Source of the DNA: Corallococcus coralloides DSM 2259
GTDB lineage: Bacteria; Myxococcota; Myxococcia; Myxococcales; Myxococcaceae
Reading direction: 5' to 3'
Assembly: GCF_000255295.1 (NCBI RefSeq)
Contig: NC_017030.1
Coordinates: 9,088,328-9,152,327, forward strand
DNA length: 64,000 nucleotides
Shown here piece after piece: positions 8,687 to 17,630 of this stretch (position 1 is its first letter; each line of letters opens with the position of its first letter). A program made the translations under genes and the position numbers. The notes beneath the pieces are model-generated. The model was not told the origin of the DNA, made no database searches, and saw only the letters and a program-made list of their open reading frames with translations.

Positions 8687-9616
8687 TCAGGGCGCCGCGG
8701 CGGCCGTGGCCGAGCCGGCGGGCGCGGCGCCGGCCGGAGCCACGACGACCGGAGCACCGACCGGAGCTTCGACCGGAGCTTTGGGGGGCACAAGCCGCAG
8801 GTCCGCCACCACGGGATAGTGGTCGGACACGCCCACGCGCAGCACGCGCGTGGACACCGGCGTGAACGCGCCACACGCCATCACGTAGTCAATGCGCAGC
8901 GACGGCAGGAACAGCGGCATCGGATAGGTGCCCGTCCCGTCGGAGCGGGTGACGCGCGCCACGTCCTGGAGCTGGCGGCGCAGCAGGCGCACCGGGCGCG
9001 AGTCCGGGTCGTCGTTCAAGTCCCCCATCAGGAGCCGGGGCCGGGTGTCCTTCGCCAGCAACTGCGAGATGAAGACGCTCTGACGCACGCGCGCCGCGCC
9101 GTTGAAGGGCCGGCGGATGAGGTGCGTGGCGTAGACGCTCACCTCGCGCCCATCCACGTCCAGCACCGCGTGCGCCAGCGTGCGCGGCTCCGCGCCCTTC
9201 GGAGTGGGCAGCGGGTACTGCGCCAGGGACTGAAGCGGATGACGCGACAGGAGCGCGATGCCGTACGCGCCGCCGTACAGCCGCGTGGTGCCGAAGTGCG
9301 CGCGGTACTTCAGGCCGGTGAGCGCGGACAGCCGCTCCACCTGGTCCTCGCCGCGCGCGCGAGTGGAGCCCACGTCCACCTCCTGCAGCGCGACGACATC
9401 CGGGCCCTCCTGACGGATGACCTCCGCCACCTGCTCCAGCCCCTTGAGACCGGACTGGATGTTGAAGGTCATCACCCGCAGGGCGCCTGGGTCGCGCGCG
9501 GGGGCGGCGGCGACGGGGGTGGTGCCCGAGGACAGGGTGGGACGCACGGCGGGACCCGAGGCACAGGCCAGGGTTCCCGCGACGAACAGGGCGGTGAAGA
9601 GGGGGCTCGTTCGCAT
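8687..9616 (-). CDS. Endonuclease/exonuclease/phosphatase-family lipoprotein
   Basis: 309 aa. Lipoprotein signal with lipobox LACAS. The EEP fold motifs are complete: MTFNIQSG, VALQEVD (metal Glu), YATHLIRR (His), GDLNDDP, SLRIDYV, and the terminal SDHYPVVADL (catalytic Asp-His). Substrates of this superfamily range from DNA to phospholipids and cannot be told here. The C-terminus ends in a Pro/Ala/Val tail built from short imperfect repeats (APVEAPVGAPV). Its location is probably the outer membrane or periplasm. Confidence 0.85.
   Translation of the reverse strand: MRTSPLFTALFVAGTLACASGPAVRPTLSSGTTPVAAAPARDPGALRVMTFNIQSGLKGLEQVAEVIRQEGPDVVALQEVDVGSTRARGEDQVERLSALTGLKYRAHFGTTRLYGGAYGIALLSRHPLQSLAQYPLPTPKGAEPRTLAHAVLDVDGREVSVYATHLIRRPFNGAARVRQSVFISQLLAKDTRPRLLMGDLNDDPDSRPVRLLRRQLQDVARVTRSDGTGTYPMPLFLPSLRIDYVMACGAFTPVSTRVLRVGVSDHYPVVADLRLVPPKAPVEAPVGAPVVVAPAGAAPAGSATAAAAP
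8729..8785. repeat. Short tandem repeat in lipoprotein tail
   Basis: A 12-bp unit beginning ACCGGAGC recurs in imperfect tandem copies and encodes the Ala/Pro/Val tail of the exonuclease/phosphatase lipoprotein. Copy number may vary between strains. Confidence 0.55.
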
Positions 9617-9693
9617 CAAGGGGGGCGATGGTAGGCCGCCCGCCCTCGCGCTGTCGTCCCGCCCCCCGGGGCCCGGCCGGAGGGCAGGCGGGC

Positions 9694-10308
9694 TCAGGCC
9701 TTACGGCGGCGGCGCGCGGCCAGCGCCGCGAACACCGCGATGAGCACCGCCGGAGCGCCGCTGGTGGCCGCGGAGCAGCCGCCCTCGTCCTCCTTGATGG
9801 GCGCCGGGTCGCTGCCGCCGGTGACGACCACATCCAGCGTGGCGTTGGCGTGCGAGTCACCCGTGGCGGCGCTGTCGCCGTTCACGGAGTTGCCGGCGGC
9901 GTACACCTTGTAGGTGCCGTTGGTGGCCGGGGCCACGAGCGAGAAGTCGAAGCGCGCCGAGCCGTCGGTGAAGGTCTTGGGCAGCGTGTGCGTCAATTCG
10001 CCGCTCATCAGCTTCGTGCCCGAGCCCGCGGTCAGCGTCGCGCCGTCCGCGGCCACGTTCATGCCGGCCTTCGCGCCAGGACCGCCGCTGATGATCAGCG
10101 AGTACTGCCCCGTCTGGCCCGCCGTCAGCGCCGTGGGCCCTTCCAGCGTCACCGTGGGGGCGCTCGAACCGCCGCCGTGGCAGCCGGACGCGGTGCAGGA
10201 CACGCTCTGCTTGCCGCTGCGCCCGTTGATGCCCGTGGAGTTGGCGAACGCGGAACCCGCGACAAGGCACACCGCGACCGCGCCCACGGACGAAAGAATG
10301 GACCGCAT
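9694..10308 (-). CDS. MYXO-CTERM-anchored protein (MXAN_6652-like)
   Basis: 204 aa. Signal peptide MRSILSSVGAVAVCLVAGSAFA, then a segment with Cys-Thr-Ala-Ser-Gly-Cys-His, a beta-sandwich-like middle domain, and a C-terminal sorting signal: a Cys in EGGCSAAT, a hydrophobic stretch (APAVLIAVFAALA) and a final ARRRRKA cluster. This is the MYXO-CTERM signal processed by myxosortase, so the protein is probably lipid-anchored at the cell surface. The CX4CH motif resembles heme c sites (CXXCH) but has the wrong spacing; metal binding is possible. AGGAGG sits upstream of the ATG. Confidence 0.8.
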   Translation of the reverse strand: MRSILSSVGAVAVCLVAGSAFANSTGINGRSGKQSVSCTASGCHGGGSSAPTVTLEGPTALTAGQTGQYSLIISGGPGAKAGMNVAADGATLTAGSGTKLMSGELTHTLPKTFTDGSARFDFSLVAPATNGTYKVYAAGNSVNGDSAATGDSHANATLDVVVTGGSDPAPIKEDEGGCSAATSGAPAVLIAVFAALAARRRRKA

Positions 10309-10424
10309 GGAATGAACCTCCTGGGGGGAACTCAGGAAAGAGGAGGCCCCCCTTGTAGCGCGGCGCGGCGTGGAGTGCAGCAGGCGACACTCCCCTGTGA
10401 CACGGAGGCAGGGCGTACCGCGAC

Positions 10425-11120
10425 CTACAGCCGGGAGAAGGCGTCGTGGAGGGCCTTCTGGCCGCCGCGCTCCAGCACCTGGCCGTGGCAGACGACGACG
10501 CGCTCCACGTCCCACTTCATCGCACGCTGGAGGGAAGCGCGCACGGCCTCCGGGTCCTTGGTGAACAGGCGCAGGAAGCGCGGGGCGGCGAACCGGCCCA
10601 GGACGCCGTCCAGCCACAGGTACGCGCGCAGCTTCAGGCCTTCCGCGTGCGCGTAGTGGAAGGCCAGGTCGGTGACGATGGCGGTGCGGGACGGGCGGTG
10701 GAAGAAGAGGAACTCGTTGAGCTGGGGCATGCCGCGCACGTTCATCTGGTCCAGCACCGGGGCCCAGGCGGGGTCCGGCAGGTCCTCCAGCTCCAGGTCG
10801 ATTCGCAGCGCCGGCTGCTTCGCGCGCAGCCCCTTGGGCGCCACCACGCGGGCGTCGGGGAAGGCCGCGGCCCAGTCCGGCAGGTGCAGGTGGTGGAAGA
10901 GGTTGGGGGCCACGAGGAAGCGCACCGGCCCCAGGGCCGCCACGGCGGCTCTCCGCTCCGGCGTGAAGGCGACGGGCGAGTGCACCCACAGCCCGCCGTC
11001 CGGCAGGCGGAGGACCGTCATCCGGCCGCCCACGGGGACGCCGAAGAGGGAGAAGGGGGCGTCGAACACGTGGACGTCGTCGGTGAGCTGGCGGGGCGCG
11101 GTGTCAGGGGGCGTGGGCAT
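10425..11120 (-). CDS. DUF4336 protein, metallo-beta-lactamase-like
   Basis: 231 aa, soluble. The sequence VLRLPDGGLWVHSPV, FLVAPNLFHHLHLPDW (His-rich), and RTAIVTDLAFHY plus VVCHGQV matches the DUF4336 group, which has the outline of a metallo-beta-lactamase fold with a reduced metal site. Function unknown. ATG 11120 is preferred; GTG 11141 is the upstream alternative. Confidence 0.75.
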   Translation of the reverse strand: MPTPPDTAPRQLTDDVHVFDAPFSLFGVPVGGRMTVLRLPDGGLWVHSPVAFTPERRAAVAALGPVRFLVAPNLFHHLHLPDWAAAFPDARVVAPKGLRAKQPALRIDLELEDLPDPAWAPVLDQMNVRGMPQLNEFLFFHRPSRTAIVTDLAFHYAHAEGLKLRAYLWLDGVLGRFAAPRFLRLFTKDPEAVRASLQRAMKWDVERVVVCHGQVLERGGQKALHDAFSRL

Positions 11121-11247
11121 GGCGGGTCGTTTTCCAAGCACGGACGGCGTTCAGGGGACGAGTCCGGCCTGTGTCCGGCGTTGATTTCCGGAACATCCCG
11201 GCGTAGGCAACCCCCACTTTCCATCCCCTAGCAAGGTTCCCAAGCAC

Positions 11248-12681
11248 ATGGCCGAGAAGCTCACGCCCCGCGAGAAGGGCTTTTCCGAGTGGTACGTCGA
11301 CCTGGTCCAGAAGGCGAAGCTCGCCGACTACTCGGACGTGAAGGGCTGCATGGTCATCCGCCCCAACGGCTACGCGCTGTGGGAGAACATCCAGCGGACG
11401 ATGGACAAGATGTTCAAGGACACGGGCGTGAAGAACGCCTACTTCCCGCTGCTCATCCCGGAGTCCTTCCTCAAGAAGGAAGCCGAGCACGTGGAGGGCT
11501 TCAACCCGCAGCTGGCCGTCGTCACGCACGCGGGTGGCCAGAAGCTGGAGGAGCCGTACGTCATCCGGCCCACGTCCGAGACCATCATCAACCGCAGCTT
11601 CTCCAAGTGGATCCAGAGCTACCGCGACCTGCCCCTCCTGGTGAACCAGTGGGCCAACGTGATGCGCTGGGAGATGCGTACGCGCCTGTTCCTGCGCACC
11701 ACGGAGTTCCTCTGGCAGGAGGGCCACACCTGCCATGAGACGGAGGCGGACGCGGAGGAGCGCACGCTGCAGATGCTGGAGGTCTACCGCACGTTCGCGG
11801 AGGACTACATGGCCATGCCCGTGCTGCCGGGGCGCAAGTCGGAGTCGGAGAAGTTCGCCGGCGCGCTGCGCACGTACAGCATCGAAGCCATGATGCAGGA
11901 CAAGAAGGCGCTCCAGGCGGGCACCAGCCACAACCTGGGCCAGAACTTCGCCAAGGCCTTCGACACCACGTTCCAGGGCCGCGACGGCAAGGTGCACCAC
12001 GTGTGGCAGACGTCGTGGGGTTCCTCCACGCGCCTCATCGGCGGCCTCATCCTCACGCACTCGGATGACGCGGGCCTCGTGGTGCCGCCGCGCATCGCGG
12101 CCACGCACGTGGTCATCATCCCCATCGCCGGCAAGGCGACGGACGCGGAGAAGACGCAGGTGATGGAGAAGTCGCACGCGCTCGCCGCGGACCTGCGCAA
12201 GGCGGGCCTGGGCGTGGTGGTGGACGACGACGAGACCAAGGGCCCGGGCTTCAAGTACAACGAGCACGAGCTCATCGGCACGTGTCTGCGCATCGAGCTG
12301 GGGCCCAAGGACCTGGCCAAGGGCTCGTGCGTGATGGTGCGCCGCGACCTGCGCCAGAAGGAGTTCGTGTCGCTGGACGAGGCCGTCGCCAAGGCCCAGG
12401 CCATGCTGGATCAGATGCAGAAGGACCTGTTCCAGAAGGCCAAGGACTTCCGCGACTCGCACACCTTCGAGGTCAACTCCTACGAGGAGCTGAAGGCGCG
12501 CGCGGAGGACGGCTTCCTCTTGGCGCACTGGGACCTGGACCCGAAGACGGAGGCGCGCATCAAGGACGAGACGGGCCTCACCACCCGCTGCCGCCCGTTC
12601 AGCCTCAAGCAGGAGCCGGGCAAGTGCGTGCTGACCGGCAACCCGTCGCCGGGCCGCATCGTGTTCTCCAAGGCGTACTGA
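11248..12681 (+). CDS. proS: Prolyl-tRNA synthetase (short, archaeal/eukaryote type)
   Basis: 477 aa, class II aminoacyl-tRNA synthetase charging tRNA-Pro. Motif 2 ([19 protein letters not shown]) and motif 3 ([17 protein letters not shown]) are visible. The enzyme lacks the inserted editing domain of the 570-residue bacterial form, and the C-terminal Zn-like domain ends in a conserved Tyr (FSKAY), both marks of the archaeal-type ProS. It is a stand-alone gene with a good terminator behind it. Confidence 0.96.
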   Translation: MAEKLTPREKGFSEWYVDLVQKAKLADYSDVKGCMVIRPNGYALWENIQRTMDKMFKDTGVKNAYFPLLIPESFLKKEAEHVEGFNPQLAVVTHAGGQKLEEPYVIRPTSETIINRSFSKWIQSYRDLPLLVNQWANVMRWEMRTRLFLRTTEFLWQEGHTCHETEADAEERTLQMLEVYRTFAEDYMAMPVLPGRKSESEKFAGALRTYSIEAMMQDKKALQAGTSHNLGQNFAKAFDTTFQGRDGKVHHVWQTSWGSSTRLIGGLILTHSDDAGLVVPPRIAATHVVIIPIAGKATDAEKTQVMEKSHALAADLRKAGLGVVVDDDETKGPGFKYNEHELIGTCLRIELGPKDLAKGSCVMVRRDLRQKEFVSLDEAVAKAQAMLDQMQKDLFQKAKDFRDSHTFEVNSYEELKARAEDGFLLAHWDLDPKTEARIKDETGLTTRCRPFSLKQEPGKCVLTGNPSPGRIVFSKAY

Positions 12682-12708
12682 GCACGCGCTGACGTGTGCA
12701 GCACTCGC

Positions 12709-12734
12709 GGGGCTGGGAGGCGACTCCCGGCCCC
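12709..12734 (+). terminator. Terminator between proS and cyclase gene
   Basis: Eleven-bp stem GGGGCTGGGAG / CTCCCGGCCCC (one G-U pair) with tetraloop GCGA, followed by GTCGTCTTTCC. It lies between two convergent genes and could serve both. Confidence 0.75.
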
Positions 12735-12751
12735 GTCGTCTTTCCAGCCTG

Positions 12752-13993
12752 TCAGCTGGCGGCGAGCAGGACGCGCTTCCGGGGCAGGAAGGTGGCCACC
12801 GGCTCCGGCTTGCCCGCGACGGGCAGCGGGGCGGCGGCCTCGAAGTCGAAGGTGTCCCTGCAGCGCTCGCGCGTGGCGTGGGAGACGAGCACCGGAGCGC
12901 CGACCTTCTTTGTCAGGCCCTCGATGCGGCTGGCCAGGTTCACCGCGTCGCCGATGACGGTGTACTCGCGGCGCTGCTCGCTGCCGACGGCGCCCACCAC
13001 CACGCGGCCGGTGTGGATGCCCACGCCGATGTCGAGCGTGAACTCCCCCCGGGCGGTGCGCTCCCGGTTGAGCGTCTCCAGCGCCTCCAGCATGGCCAGC
13101 CCGCAGGCGACGGCGGCCTCCGGGTGGGCGGGCTGCTCCAGGGGCGCGCCGAAGTACGCGAGGATGCCGTCGCCGATGAACTTGTCCAGGGTGCCGCCGT
13201 GGCGGAACACCACCTCCACCATGCGCGACAGGTACTCGTTGAGCAGCGCCACCACCTGGGGGCTGTCCATCCGGTCCGACAGCGTGGTGAAGCCGCGGAT
13301 GTCGGAGAACAGCAGCGTCACCTCGCGGTGCTCGCCGGCCTCGCCGTCGGTGCCGCGCTCGGAGATGCGCCGGGCGACCTCCGGGGAGAAGAAGCGGCCC
13401 AGCCGCTCGCGCTGCATCTCCTCGCGCACCACGTCCGTCACCAGTCCCATCACCGTGCGGCTGATGAAGAAGGCCACGGACGACGCGAGCACCATCACCA
13501 GCACCATGCCGGGCAGGAACTGGGAGGGCTCCAGGCCCGCGCTCAAGGTGAGCAGGGCCACCGCGACGATGCCCAGCGCCGTGGCCCCCGCGACGATGAG
13601 CCGCGACAGCGTCACCATGGACACGATGACCACCAGCACCAGGTACACGCCCATGGTGAGCAGCGCGGTGGGCACGCCGTTGGCGGTGGCCGGGATGGCC
13701 TGCGCCTGGAGGAAGTAGATGAGGGGCATGTCCAGCAGCGCCACGCCCAGCGCGGGCCGCCGCAGCAGGTCCGGCACCCGGCGCGCGGCCGCCCACAACA
13801 CCGCCGCGAGCGCGATATAGGCGCCCAGCACGCCGCGCGACACGCTCCAGTCGTCCGCCACGGCCAGCAGGAGCCACGCGGTGGTGGCGCCGACGCGCGT
13901 CATGTTGAGCCAGGAGCCCACGTCGGCCCGCCACTCTTCCAAACGACGTTGCAGGGTGGTTTCGACTCGGGCGCGTGAGAACAGAAACCGCAT
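12752..13993 (-). CDS. Membrane class III adenylate/guanylate cyclase
   Basis: 413 aa. The N-terminal half holds about five to six membrane helices in a MASE-like arrangement (residues ~35-180). A linker ([10 protein letters not shown]) leads to the cyclase domain: metal ligands Asp231 (LFSDIRGFT) and Asp275 ([13 protein letters not shown]), purine-pairing Lys271 and Thr345, and transition-state Asn352 and Arg356. All catalytic residues are present, so it is expected to be active. The Lys/Thr pair is commonly seen in bacterial adenylate cyclases; ATP is the likelier substrate. The stimulus sensed by the membrane part is unknown. Confidence 0.92.
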   Translation of the reverse strand: MRFLFSRARVETTLQRRLEEWRADVGSWLNMTRVGATTAWLLLAVADDWSVSRGVLGAYIALAAVLWAAARRVPDLLRRPALGVALLDMPLIYFLQAQAIPATANGVPTALLTMGVYLVLVVIVSMVTLSRLIVAGATALGIVAVALLTLSAGLEPSQFLPGMVLVMVLASSVAFFISRTVMGLVTDVVREEMQRERLGRFFSPEVARRISERGTDGEAGEHREVTLLFSDIRGFTTLSDRMDSPQVVALLNEYLSRMVEVVFRHGGTLDKFIGDGILAYFGAPLEQPAHPEAAVACGLAMLEALETLNRERTARGEFTLDIGVGIHTGRVVVGAVGSEQRREYTVIGDAVNLASRIEGLTKKVGAPVLVSHATRERCRDTFDFEAAAPLPVAGKPEPVATFLPRKRVLLAAS

Positions 13994-14064
13994 GTATCAA
14001 CACAGGCTACCCCACGCATGGGGCGCTCTCCAGGAGGGGGCGCCCTGCGTTAGGGTCCTGGCCC

Positions 14065-14610
14065 ATGGCGAGCATCGGGCACGTGGCGGTGGGCATGGCG
14101 TTGGGGCGTTACGAGACGGGGGCGGGAGCGCCCTGGCGGCGGCGGGTGGCGGTGATGGCGTTCCTGTCCCTGCTCGCCCTGCTGCCGGACGCGGACGTGG
14201 TGGCGTTCGCGCTGCGCATCCCCTACGCGGCGACGTGGGGACACCGCGGTGCGTCGCACTCGTTCGTGTTCGCGGCGGCGGTGGCGCTGGCGGTGGCGGC
14301 GCTGGCCCGGTGGAAGGGGGAGTCCGCCACGCGCTGGGGCCTCCTGACGCTCGCGGCGGTGGCCAGCCACGGCATCCTGGACACGCTCACGGACGGCGGG
14401 CTGGGCGCGGCCCTCTTCTGGCCCTTCTCCAACGCGCGCGTCTTCGCCCCGGTGCGGCCGCTGCCGGTGGCGCCCATTGGCGCGGGCATGCTGTCCGCGC
14501 GAGGCCTGTACGTGAGCGGCGTGGAGTTCCTCGTGTTCCTGCCCGCCTGGGTCTACGCGCTGTGGCCCCGGAAGAAGGCGCGCGCGGCGGGGAGCGTCCA
14601 GGTTCCCTGA
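14065..14610 (+). CDS. YdjM/LexA-regulated-type metal-dependent membrane hydrolase
   Basis: 181 aa with four hydrophobic segments. It has the family's conserved His/Asp pattern: GHVAVGMALG, LLPDADVVAF, WGHRGASHSFVF, and ASHGILDTLTDGGLG. Members of this inner-membrane family (YdjM, DUF457) are induced by stress; their substrate is unknown. ATG 14065 is chosen because it directly precedes the first conserved motif (MASIGHVAVGMA). Divergent from the cyclase gene. Confidence 0.82.
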   Translation: MASIGHVAVGMALGRYETGAGAPWRRRVAVMAFLSLLALLPDADVVAFALRIPYAATWGHRGASHSFVFAAAVALAVAALARWKGESATRWGLLTLAAVASHGILDTLTDGGLGAALFWPFSNARVFAPVRPLPVAPIGAGMLSARGLYVSGVEFLVFLPAWVYALWPRKKARAAGSVQVP

Positions 14611-14625
14611 AGGAGGTCTTTCACG

Positions 14626-15177
14626 ATGCGCCTGTTCACCGCCGTGACGCTGGGAGACGCCCTCACCGCCGAGACCGGGCGGGGCATCGAGCGCCTGCGC
14701 GCCCTGGCCCCGGACGCGAAGTGGGTGCGGCCGGAGGGCGTGCACCTGACGCTGCTCTTCCTGGGGGACGTGGAGGACAGCCGCCTGCCGGAGCTGCGCG
14801 ACGCGCTGGAGCCGGTGGGGCTCTATCACTCGCCGTTCGTGCTGTCGGTGGCGGGCGGCGGGGCGTTCGGCTCACCGTCCCACCCGCGCGTGCTCTGGGC
14901 GGACGTGCGCGGGGACACCGCCGCGCTGAAGGCGCTCCAGGCGGACGTGGCGCGCGCGCTGGAGCCCCTGGGCTTCACGTCGGAGCACGGCGAGTACATC
15001 GCGCACCTGACGCTGGCCCGGGCCCGGCCCCCGCGCGGGGACCCGGCGCTGGCGGCGTGCGCGCGCGAGCTGCAAGGCGCGTCCTGGGGTGAGGGGCGCG
15101 TGGACCGGCTGGTGCTGTTCGAGAGCACGAGCGGCCACTACGTGCCCCGGCTGGAAGTGATGCTGGAGCGCGGCTAG
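14626..15177 (+). CDS. thpR: RNA 2',3'-cyclic phosphodiesterase ThpR
   Basis: 183 aa, 2H phosphoesterase family. Both catalytic HXTX motifs are present (HLTLLFLG near residue 46 and HLTLARAR near 126), in the normal spacing. Opens 2',3'-cyclic RNA ends to 2'-phosphates. AGGAGG lies upstream of the ATG, 15 nt after the previous gene, so the two form a small operon. Its TAG stop overlaps the convergent kinase stop through CTAG. Confidence 0.9.
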   Translation: MRLFTAVTLGDALTAETGRGIERLRALAPDAKWVRPEGVHLTLLFLGDVEDSRLPELRDALEPVGLYHSPFVLSVAGGGAFGSPSHPRVLWADVRGDTAALKALQADVARALEPLGFTSEHGEYIAHLTLARARPPRGDPALAACARELQGASWGEGRVDRLVLFESTSGHYVPRLEVMLERG

Positions 15178-17369
15178 CAGGCGCGCAGGGACTCCGCCAC
15201 GGGCACGGCGGCGGGCAGCGTGACGGTGAGCAGCGTGCCGCGGCCCTCGCGGCTCTCCGCGCGCAGCGTGCCGCCCAGGCCGGTGACGATGGTGTGGCTC
15301 ACGGACAGGCCCAGGCCGGTGCTGTTGGGGCGCGCGGTGGCGAAGGGCTCGAAGATGTGCGCGAGCGCGTCCGGGGACAGGCCCTTGCCGGAGTCCTGCA
15401 CCTCCACCACCACCTCGCCGTCCTCGCTGGTGTAGGCCGCCACGCGCAGCACGTTGTGCGCGGCGTCCTGCGCGTCCATCTGCTGCAGGCCGTTGAGCAG
15501 CAGGTTGAGGAAGAGCTGGGTGAGGCGCGCCTCGTCCGCGTCCACCGTGGGCATGTCGTGGAAGTCCCGCTCCAGCCGCGCACGGTGCTGCAGCTCGCCG
15601 CGCAAGAGCTTGAGCGCGTTCTCCAGCACCGGCTGCACGGCCACGCGGGCGCGGTGCTCCGGCGGCTTGCGCGACAGCGTGCGCAGGTCCTGCACGATGT
15701 GCTTGAGCCGGGTGGCGCCCTCCACCGTCTCGCTCAGCGCATCCAGCATGTCGTCCAGGTCCGCGCGCGGCACGGGCTTGCCGTCCAGCAGCGGCTGCTT
15801 CAGGCGGTCCATCTCCTCGCGGATGTACGAGAGGTTCGCCAGCACGAAGGCCAGCGGGTTGTTCATCTCATGGCCCACCGCCGCCGCGAGCGAGCCCAGC
15901 GCGGACAGCCGGTCCGCCTGGAACAGCCGCGCCTCCAGCTGCTTGCGCAGCGTCACGTCGCGCGCGAACACGCGCAGGCCCGGCGGGTCCCACAGCTGCG
16001 CGATGGTGAGTTCCCAGTAGCGCCCGTCCAGGTGCACCGTGGGCGGCGGCTCTCCCGGAGGCGCGCCCCGCCAGGCCCAGACGATGGCCGCGTTCACCAG
16101 CGGGTGCGCGGCGCCCTTCTCCACCAGGTCCTGGAAGGCCGCGTGGGTGGCGGGGTTCGCGTACCGCAGCTCCCCGTCCATGCCCAGCTCCAGGAGCGGC
16201 TCCGGGTGCAGCAGCGGGAACGACGCCAGCCGGTACAGCGGATCCTCCAGCGCGCGCAGGCCGCTGACGTCGCGCACCAGCAGGCCCAGCCGCATGCCCG
16301 TGTCCCCGGGCGAGGGCTCGCAGGGGGTGATTTCCGCCGCGTAGACGCGCTCGTCGCCGTTCACGGTGAGCCGGTACTCCAGCCGCCCGTCGGAGCCGCC
16401 CCGGAGGACGGCGTCGAGCAGGGACATGAGGGGCTTGCTCGCGGCGGTGCCCAGGACCTCCTCCAGCTTGCGCCCCTCCCCGCCGCGCATGTCCAGGCCG
16501 AAGGCGCGGCCGGACGGGGACCACAGCCGCAGGCAGCGGCCTTCCGCGTCCAGCTCTCCGGCCAGGTACTCGGCGGCCCCCGTGGGACGCGGGCCGGCCG
16601 CGGGCGCGTCCAGGCCGGGCGACCGGACGAAGGTCTCCACCCGGAAGGGGCCCATGAGCATCTCCAGGCCCGCGCCGTCGGTGTTCATCCGCGTGAGGAC
16701 GGAGATGAGCGCCTGCGCGTCCGCCTCCGGCATCCGCTTCGTGAGGATGAGGCCGTCGGCGAGCGTGGGGATGGTGAAGAGGAACGGCGTGAGCCGGGGT
16801 GCGTCCGCGCCCAGGTACGTCGTCAGCGTGGCGCGCATCGCGTGCGCGTCCTTGTGGTTGCAGAAGAGCGCGCACAGGTCCGACTCGCCGCGCATCACCG
16901 CGTCCAGCGCCTTGCGGTAGGTGCCCAGGAAGCGCTGCTCGGAGAAGAGCGTGTCCGGGCGCAGGCCCAGCGACTCCAGGTGGCGCACCGGCAGCAGGTG
17001 CCCGCCGGTGGAGCGCGGCGCCACCCACGCCACGCGCTTGCCCGCCAGCGTCTCCAGCGTCAGCGGCTCGTCCGAGCGGCAGATGAAGGCCGCGTGGTAG
17101 TAGCAGCTGCCGGAGCGCACCGCGCGCAGCACCGCGCGCGCCTGCGGCTCGAAGGCGTTGCACTGCTCCGCGGTGCCCCAGGCCATCTCCACCCGGCCTG
17201 AAGCGAGCTCCGCCTCCAGGTACTCGTAGGTGGGCGCCATGGACATCACCACCGGGCGGCCCATCCGCTCCGACAGCGCCCGTGCGAACAGCTCCACGCG
17301 CACGTGCTCCCGTACCTCGCCGAGGGACGGATAGAGCAGGCAACGGATGGGCGAGTTCGATGCGGTCAC
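15174..17369 (-). CDS. Cytosolic PhnD-domain/PAS histidine kinase
   Basis: 731 aa. Residues 1-255 form a PhnD-like type 2 periplasmic-binding fold (YPSLGEVREH..., GRVEMAWGTAEQCNAF, TGGHLLPVRHLESLGL), which normally binds phosphonates outside the cell. Here there is no signal peptide and no membrane helix anywhere, so it appears to be a cytosolic ligand sensor. Two PAS-like regions follow (~265-370, 385-475), then HisKA with phospho-His500 (GHEMNNP) and a full HATPase (N box LFLNLLLNGLQQM, G1 QDSGKGL, G2 STGLGLS). GTG start with GGAGGAA upstream. No response regulator is adjacent. Confidence 0.88.
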   Translation of the reverse strand: MTASNSPIRCLLYPSLGEVREHVRVELFARALSERMGRPVVMSMAPTYEYLEAELASGRVEMAWGTAEQCNAFEPQARAVLRAVRSGSCYYHAAFICRSDEPLTLETLAGKRVAWVAPRSTGGHLLPVRHLESLGLRPDTLFSEQRFLGTYRKALDAVMRGESDLCALFCNHKDAHAMRATLTTYLGADAPRLTPFLFTIPTLADGLILTKRMPEADAQALISVLTRMNTDGAGLEMLMGPFRVETFVRSPGLDAPAAGPRPTGAAEYLAGELDAEGRCLRLWSPSGRAFGLDMRGGEGRKLEEVLGTAASKPLMSLLDAVLRGGSDGRLEYRLTVNGDERVYAAEITPCEPSPGDTGMRLGLLVRDVSGLRALEDPLYRLASFPLLHPEPLLELGMDGELRYANPATHAAFQDLVEKGAAHPLVNAAIVWAWRGAPPGEPPPTVHLDGRYWELTIAQLWDPPGLRVFARDVTLRKQLEARLFQADRLSALGSLAAAVGHEMNNPLAFVLANLSYIREEMDRLKQPLLDGKPVPRADLDDMLDALSETVEGATRLKHIVQDLRTLSRKPPEHRARVAVQPVLENALKLLRGELQHRARLERDFHDMPTVDADEARLTQLFLNLLLNGLQQMDAQDAAHNVLRVAAYTSEDGEVVVEVQDSGKGLSPDALAHIFEPFATARPNSTGLGLSVSHTIVTGLGGTLRAESREGRGTLLTVTLPAAVPVAESLRAC

Positions 17370-17439
17370 GACGAATTCCTCCGATGATCCCCCTCTCCCG
17401 CACGCACGGACTGCCGGCTCGCGAGTGCTGCGTAACTAC

Positions 17440-17505
17440 CTGAAAATTTCCGGCAATGCCACACTATTCTTGATTCGCTGTAATAAGTAGATTCCCCAGG
17501 TTTAC
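17440..17505. promoter_or_regulatory. AT-rich promoter island between divergent genes
   Basis: The 261-nt gap between the PhnD-kinase and the YiiX-like gene holds a stretch of much lower GC (containing TTGATT and TAATAA) that probably carries promoters for one or both genes. I could not assign clear -35/-10 pairs. Confidence 0.35.
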
Positions 17506-17630
17506 CACGCTCTGACCCAGGGTCGGAAGCGACTTCCACGTACCAGGGGTGAAACCCGCTCTGAAATGGCTGGCACCACGGCTGCACTGGAGGTGGGTGG
17601 ACGGGTGCAGCCCATGGAAGGGACGGACGG

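Noticed and set aside
15294-17201. A long rightward open frame (635 codons) opposite the PhnD-kinase
   Set aside because: It lies antisense to a gene with clear kinase motifs and encodes Arg/Gln/His-rich low-complexity sequence, as expected of a GC-rich shadow frame. The same applies to long antisense frames at 1228-2517, 18632-20221, 45001-46896 and 47773-49863.
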